The notes below the pieces were generated by a model. That model saw only the letters and a list, made by a program, of their open reading frames with translations, searched no databases and was not told the origin of the DNA. This document shows, piece by piece, positions 33,043-37,145 of a stretch of DNA of 37,145 bases. The stretch spans positions 1-37,145 of the forward strand of contig SDNY01000001.1 of assembly GCA_004524535.1 (NCBI GenBank), written 5' to 3'. How positions within the stretch are numbered: the stretch's first letter is position 1; every line of letters starts with the position of its first letter. The translations under genes were made by a program, and so were the position numbers. This DNA is from Promethearchaeota archaeon. Lineage in GTDB: Archaea; Asgardarchaeota; Lokiarchaeia; Sigyniarchaeales; SOKP01.

Positions 33043-34416
33043 TCACCTTGATTTGCAATTTTCATGTTCATGGTCATCTTCATGCCAACAGAAAGGAAGA
33101 GATTCTAGAAAATCACCGGTTTCGTTCTCTGCGTGGCATCTGCAACCACCCCCACATAATTCGAGGTGATGACAAGATGCGCACCGCCCTTTTATATTTC
33201 TATCTCTAATATCTTTGAAAAGCTTTGATTCCATTATTTCATTGAAATCTTGCTTTAGCACATTGCCCAAGGTTAATTGGGATGGATAATCGCATGGGAA
33301 GAAATCTCCATTAATATCAATACCTGAGACTGAACGACATGCTTGACATCCTACCCCCCATTCTAAAGCTGTTCGCTCTTCATCGTTGACAGGGCATTCC
33401 ATGAAAGGTACCATGTCATACATAAGAAACTTATGGATACCACGCACTTCCCCTTTTCTGATTGCATCAGTAATTTTACTATATTTAAAGGTATAAAATT
33501 GCCGGTATTCATCCAAATTTAACCCTATTTCATCCCAGTTTATATCAGCAGATCTTTGTTTAATAATTGCTCTGAAATATACTATTACACCCATAGATTC
33601 TAATCTGTCTTTTATTTTTTCCAACTCATCAAAATTTTCTTTTTGCGCAGTTGCGGTACAAATAGTAAGATTACCATATTTTAGAGATAATTTAATTGCT
33701 TTTTCAGCTGCTTCATATGCGTTTGGAACGCCTCTAATCTTCGCAGCTCTTTCAGGATCCACGCTATCGTAGCTAATAAAGACATGACTGATTTTAACCT
33801 CAGCACATAATTTTGCAAGTTCCTCATCAAATAACATACCATTTGTAGAAACAGCTTGATAATATCCCTTTTCACCACAATACCTTATCAAATCATTGAG
33901 ATCCTTGCGAAGAGTAGGCTCTCCACCAAACCATATATAACAACCTCGACGACCACGTTTTCGTAATGTTTCCTCGACATTTTCGATAATGTCAATCCAT
34001 TGTTCTGTTGATAATTCTGGACGATTCTCTATCACTGAAGCACCACAATGGCGGCATTTTTGGTTGCATCGATCAGTTAGATACATTGTGAAATGATAAA
34101 CTCCTGGGATAAATGCAGCGCTTACATCGTCCCATGAACGTGCATGTGCCTTCATAATTTCTGATAATTGTATATACCGATCTGTATCTATTCCTAAATC
34201 TTTCAAATCATTAACTACAGTTGGTTTAAACGGTTCCGGTGTAATCTCAAACAGTGCGGATAATAAATCATCTTTTCCTACAAATCTAGAATTCCTAAGC
34301 CTTGCTGTTTTTTCAGCGGTTTCATGCAACATAGGTTTAACTGCTGAACGAAACGCCTCAGGAACCTGATCTGTGATTTTCCCGAACAAATTCTCAACTT
34401 CTTGTTCCCATTCCAT
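33043..34416 (-). CDS. SPASM radical SAM enzyme with N-terminal PCP_red-like domain (first paralog)
   Basis: It is closely similar over its full length to the gene that follows it, with identical spacing of the SAM ligands C117/C121/C124 (TDRCNQKCRHC), WFGGEPTL, and the SPASM cysteines (GVGCQACRS, FFPCDYP, GRCASCHHLELCGGGCRC). Residues 1-80 are the PCP_red-like domain. The tail CWHEDDHEHENC is metal-binding-like. The pair arose by tandem duplication and may act as a heterodimer or on successive steps (inference). It is the first gene of the six-gene run. An A/T-rich, TATA-like TTATAAAATTATT lies about 75 nt upstream. Confidence 0.85.
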   Translation of the reverse strand: MEWEQEVENLFGKITDQVPEAFRSAVKPMLHETAEKTARLRNSRFVGKDDLLSALFEITPEPFKPTVVNDLKDLGIDTDRYIQLSEIMKAHARSWDDVSAAFIPGVYHFTMYLTDRCNQKCRHCGASVIENRPELSTEQWIDIIENVEETLRKRGRRGCYIWFGGEPTLRKDLNDLIRYCGEKGYYQAVSTNGMLFDEELAKLCAEVKISHVFISYDSVDPERAAKIRGVPNAYEAAEKAIKLSLKYGNLTICTATAQKENFDELEKIKDRLESMGVIVYFRAIIKQRSADINWDEIGLNLDEYRQFYTFKYSKITDAIRKGEVRGIHKFLMYDMVPFMECPVNDEERTALEWGVGCQACRSVSGIDINGDFFPCDYPSQLTLGNVLKQDFNEIMESKLFKDIRDRNIKGRCASCHHLELCGGGCRCHAENETGDFLESLPFCWHEDDHEHENCKSR

Positions 34417-34527
34417 TTTTGCTCAACCTAATCTGAATTTTTCACTCTTATTGTTTTTTTAAAAAAATGCTTTTTTTTTTATTTAAAATTGAAATAATTT
34501 TATAATTGCAATTTATGATATTTTTAA

Positions 34528-35241
34528 TCATTTTTTTCCCTCCCAAATGACATATTCATTAAAATCAGAAATATAATTAATTTTGAGATGAGGATAGGAA
34601 TTATTAGAAAGATAAATCCCTGGTTTTTCAAAAAGAGAATACTTCGCTAAATATAAAATTCTTTTGAAATAACAATTTAGTTTGAACTCAATTTTCCTAT
34701 AAGAAATCCTTTTTTGAAAAGTGTTATTTAAATATCTCTTGTTCCTCAAATTTATAAAGAAACTATTGATTCTCTCATTCTTTTTATAATTTCTATCAAT
34801 TTTTCTTATGAGTTCATCATCTATATACTGTTTTATTTGACTACTGAGATAAAAATAATAATGTGTTTCTTTAGACATAAAAGAGACTGTATCTAAATAA
34901 CGAAATGCTTGAGTATCACCATAAAATAATACTTTTTTAACATAATGATAACAGCAAGAATCAATAAAACAATAGATACTGATTATAATATAAATATCAC
35001 TTAATTGACCAATACTCAACGGAATAATTTGTTGCCCTTTAGGTAAAAACCATAAAATCTTTATATAAGGTAGATTCGGAATAAAAAGTGAATTACCACA
35101 TTTAAAGTAATCCTTTAATGAAGAAGACAAAGAGTTTATATTACTTAAAAACGTGTAGATCAATGTAACAAGGAAAAATGAAGAAAGAAACAGTAGAATC
35201 AAGAGTATTTTTAGTTTTTTAAATATTTTAATATTATACAT
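34528..35241 (-). CDS. hypothetical protein with N-terminal membrane anchor
   Basis: A hydrophobic segment at residues 9-32 (LKILLILLFLSSFFLVTLIY) could be a signal anchor. A second moderately hydrophobic stretch lies near 74-95. The remainder is basic, Tyr- and Asn-rich, with no motif I recognise. Composition is even more AT-driven than its neighbours, as in a fast-evolving or recently acquired gene. It lies 112 nt upstream of the radical SAM pair on the same strand. Confidence 0.5.
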   Translation of the reverse strand: MYNIKIFKKLKILLILLFLSSFFLVTLIYTFLSNINSLSSSLKDYFKCGNSLFIPNLPYIKILWFLPKGQQIIPLSIGQLSDIYIIISIYCFIDSCCYHYVKKVLFYGDTQAFRYLDTVSFMSKETHYYFYLSSQIKQYIDDELIRKIDRNYKKNERINSFFINLRNKRYLNNTFQKRISYRKIEFKLNCYFKRILYLAKYSLFEKPGIYLSNNSYPHLKINYISDFNEYVIWEGKK

Positions 35242-35334
35242 CTATTAATTACCTAATTCAATAATTAATTTGAATATTTTCTTAGTTCAAATAAATAATA
35301 TTTTTGTTTCATTAAATTTAATAGTATCGAGATC

Positions 35335-36825
35335 CTATTCATCCATTGTTTTAGTAAATTTCAATGATGATGTAAGAAACAAGGGCGCTGCATGTATTAA
35401 AAATAGTGTGTTTAAATTTTGAATATTAGTTCCAGTAATAAATCTCTTTTTGTAATTAATAACGTTATAAAAATAAGACTTTTTAGCTTTTTTAAATGCT
35501 TCAACGACTTCTAAAAACGAATTATATTTTAATTTTATTCCAAAACTCTCTGGAGATTCATGAGCAGGAGAACCAGGAAAAATATAGTAAGCCTCATTCA
35601 TTATTGTAATTGGCTTGAAATTTGATTTGCCATATTTTAATATACATTTCGATGCAAAAATAAAATCTTTCATAACATCAATAAAGGATTGAAAAGGATA
35701 ACCCATTGTCAACCAAATTCTTAATTTCGTTAGGTTTAAATTCGCATTTTTTATAGTATCTTTAATTTGATTTAAAGGGAAGTTAAATGTTGGATCGCAA
35801 ATTTTTGCTATTTTTTGATGCACACGATGAGAAGTTGTTCGAGGAGAAATACTAATTGATGAATCTCTCCGAGTAAATGTTTTAGAAAACATTTTCCACA
35901 TTTCTTTCGGAAAGGGAAGCCGCCAAATCTCCAAATCTCCACCTATATCAAGATTCTCTTTTTGCAACAGCTTAAGTATTTGCTCCCAATATTTTAAATT
36001 AGAAGGATAAGCACCATGGCCAAAAAAAATACTTGGAACTTTAAATTTGTTAAGAACATTGTTTATATCTTCTATAACCTTTTCTGGACTCCTAAGAACA
36101 ACATTGTTTCGCCCAGCTAACAGTTGTTGAGCTCTTTGACCTCCTCCACAAAGAGGACAATTAAATCGACATCCTCTTCCAATAGGGATAACGCCAGAGA
36201 TTCCCATCATCTTTCTGCTATTTTCAAAATAATATTTAGCATTTTTTAGGAGTGAAAAATTTGTAAAATTCAAATCATCTAAAGTCTTAGCTACATAGGA
36301 AATAGGATTTTCTTTAATATGTTTTGAAGAATCTTGATATGATAAATTGGGAACAGAATCTAATAATTTATTATGATTTACCTTTTGAATATATTGTAAA
36401 AATGGAGTTTCACCATCTCCACTAATGATCGCATCGATTTCTTTAAAGTACTTTAAAATATCATTACGATAATATGAGGCACTTAGACCTCCAAGAATAA
36501 TTTTAACATTTGAATTTACTGATTTTACAATTTTGGCAATCTCAATAACTGCATGCGAGTTATGTATCCAATGTAAATCAATTCCACATATATCAAAATT
36601 AATAGATTTGAGATAGTCTTTTAATGACCAATTAATATCTAAGAATTGCTCTAATGGATAATTTATAATTTTAACTCCAAAGCCCTCTCTTTCAAGTAGA
36701 TCGGCAATGGCAAAAACACCCATTGGAATGAAAAGGTACGATCCTCGAATAAATCTGGCCTTTTTACCATAATTATGTTTTAACGTACGAGGAGGATGAA
36801 TAAAAATTATGTCGTAGCTTTTCAA
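35335..36825 (-). CDS. B12-binding-domain radical SAM protein, second type
   Basis: The N-terminal part is a cobalamin-binding-like Rossmann domain (FIPMGVFAIADLLEREGFGV, ILGGLSASYY, ISGDGETPF). In place of DxHxxG it has DLHWIH around residues 83-88. The radical SAM ligands are C219/C223/C226 (GRGCRFNCPLC). It differs clearly from the 30183-31595 protein and has no PCP_red-like domain. The start is TTG at 36823-36825 with a GGTAGG upstream. Its link to the downstream cluster is unproven, since a small unknown gene separates them. Confidence 0.8.
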   Translation of the reverse strand: MKSYDIIFIHPPRTLKHNYGKKARFIRGSYLFIPMGVFAIADLLEREGFGVKIINYPLEQFLDINWSLKDYLKSINFDICGIDLHWIHNSHAVIEIAKIVKSVNSNVKIILGGLSASYYRNDILKYFKEIDAIISGDGETPFLQYIQKVNHNKLLDSVPNLSYQDSSKHIKENPISYVAKTLDDLNFTNFSLLKNAKYYFENSRKMMGISGVIPIGRGCRFNCPLCGGGQRAQQLLAGRNNVVLRSPEKVIEDINNVLNKFKVPSIFFGHGAYPSNLKYWEQILKLLQKENLDIGGDLEIWRLPFPKEMWKMFSKTFTRRDSSISISPRTTSHRVHQKIAKICDPTFNFPLNQIKDTIKNANLNLTKLRIWLTMGYPFQSFIDVMKDFIFASKCILKYGKSNFKPITIMNEAYYIFPGSPAHESPESFGIKLKYNSFLEVVEAFKKAKKSYFYNVINYKKRFITGTNIQNLNTLFLIHAAPLFLTSSLKFTKTMDE

Positions 36826-37002
36826 GATGCCTACCGAAATTTTGAGAGGAATTAAATGTTAATTAAAATATGGTTTAGATATATAAATATTAAACTTTTT
36901 TAATTTTTTTACGAAAAAAAGAATCTCCAAATAGTTAAAAAACAAAATTTAAATATTTTTTAAACAATAGATTAAATTATTAACTGAGAACCAATAATAA
37001 AA

Positions 37003-37145
37003 ATGATTGATATAGCATCTATGCTCGAAAATATGAGTTTAGGAGATTTTTTGTTTATAATTGTATTTCCATTAGTTTTACTTTTACTACTTCTAATTAT
37101 TTTTATCAGTGGATTATTAAAAAAAAAAATAAAGCGAGACTTTAT
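37003..37145 (+). CDS. small membrane-anchored protein, cut by window end
   Basis: The visible 47 codons start MIDIASMLENMSLGD, continue with one membrane helix (FLFIIVFPLVLLLLLLIIFI) and then a lysine-rich stretch. This gives a single-pass topology with a basic cytosolic side. It is divergent from the radical SAM gene across a 177-nt AT-rich gap. No family can be assigned from this much. Confidence 0.5.
   Translation, partial: MIDIASMLENMSLGDFLFIIVFPLVLLLLLLIIFISGLLKKKIKRDF

Noticed and set aside
32762-33169. plus-strand ORF of 135 codons across the junction of the two SPASM genes
   Set aside because: It is antisense to two well-supported genes, has serine-rich composition typical of a reverse-frame shadow, and no family features.
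31642-34416. SPASM pair as sactipeptide/RiPP maturases with a nearby precursor
   Set aside because: No short Cys-rich precursor ORF with a leader was found next to them. The prenyltransferase, U32 and SCP2 context fits small-molecule chemistry better, though it is not excluded.

Overview
The window looks like a chromosomal segment of an Asgard archaeon, most likely Lokiarchaeia. The reasons are a strongly AT-rich genome, mixed Shine-Dalgarno and apparently leaderless starts, an archaeal-type aldolase, a CooC-type CODH maturation ATPase, and an electron-bifurcation hydrogenase whose C-terminal piece (VhuU) is a separate selenocysteine gene followed by a eukaryote-like SECIS candidate. That last trait has been described for Lokiarchaeota. 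No rRNA, tRNA, CRISPR array or insertion sequence was recognised. No database search could be run.

Layout. Positions 1-6600 hold a possible structured RNA, a CoA-transferase/GNAT fusion, small unknown ORFs, a PAS sensor, a class I aldolase and three gene remnants. Positions 6700-9600 carry an ArsB/NhaD-type ion transporter, an Lrp/AsnC regulator and an OsmC protein. Positions 10300-14640 are the vhuG-vhuA-vhuU-SECIS-hdrC-hdrB operon (hdrA and the VhuD/MvhD subunit are not in the window). Positions 14680-17480 hold a membrane protein, hypC, a PIN/RHH toxin-antitoxin pair bracketed by two copies of the hypC tail, and cooC. Positions 17760-26700 contain endonuclease V, a coiled-coil/HEAT protein, a cyclophilin, a fused ADP-forming acetyl-CoA synthetase with a P-loop/DRTGG partner, and a PrsW-like membrane protease.

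Positions 26762-34416 are the most interesting part: six genes on the minus strand encoding two tandem SPASM radical SAM enzymes, a B12-type radical SAM enzyme, an ABBA (NphB/CloQ-like) aromatic prenyltransferase, an SCP2 lipid-binding protein and a U32 Fe-S protein. Four of the six share the same ~75-residue domain, resembling PCP_red of protochlorophyllide reductase. U32 plus SCP2 recalls the O2-independent ubiquinone proteins UbiU/V and UbiT. The set suggests an anaerobic pathway to a prenylated aromatic compound, possibly a quinone- or phenazine-like membrane electron carrier or a modified tetrapyrrole. This is inference; the product is unknown. Two further minus-strand genes (an unknown membrane protein and another radical SAM protein) lie upstream and may or may not belong to it.

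A second theme is decay and duplication. Truncated copies of the CoA-transferase, hypC, the DRTGG gene, a radical SAM gene and a HEAT-repeat gene are scattered between intact genes. One copy has a 105-nt tract identical to its parent, pointing to recent gene conversion.
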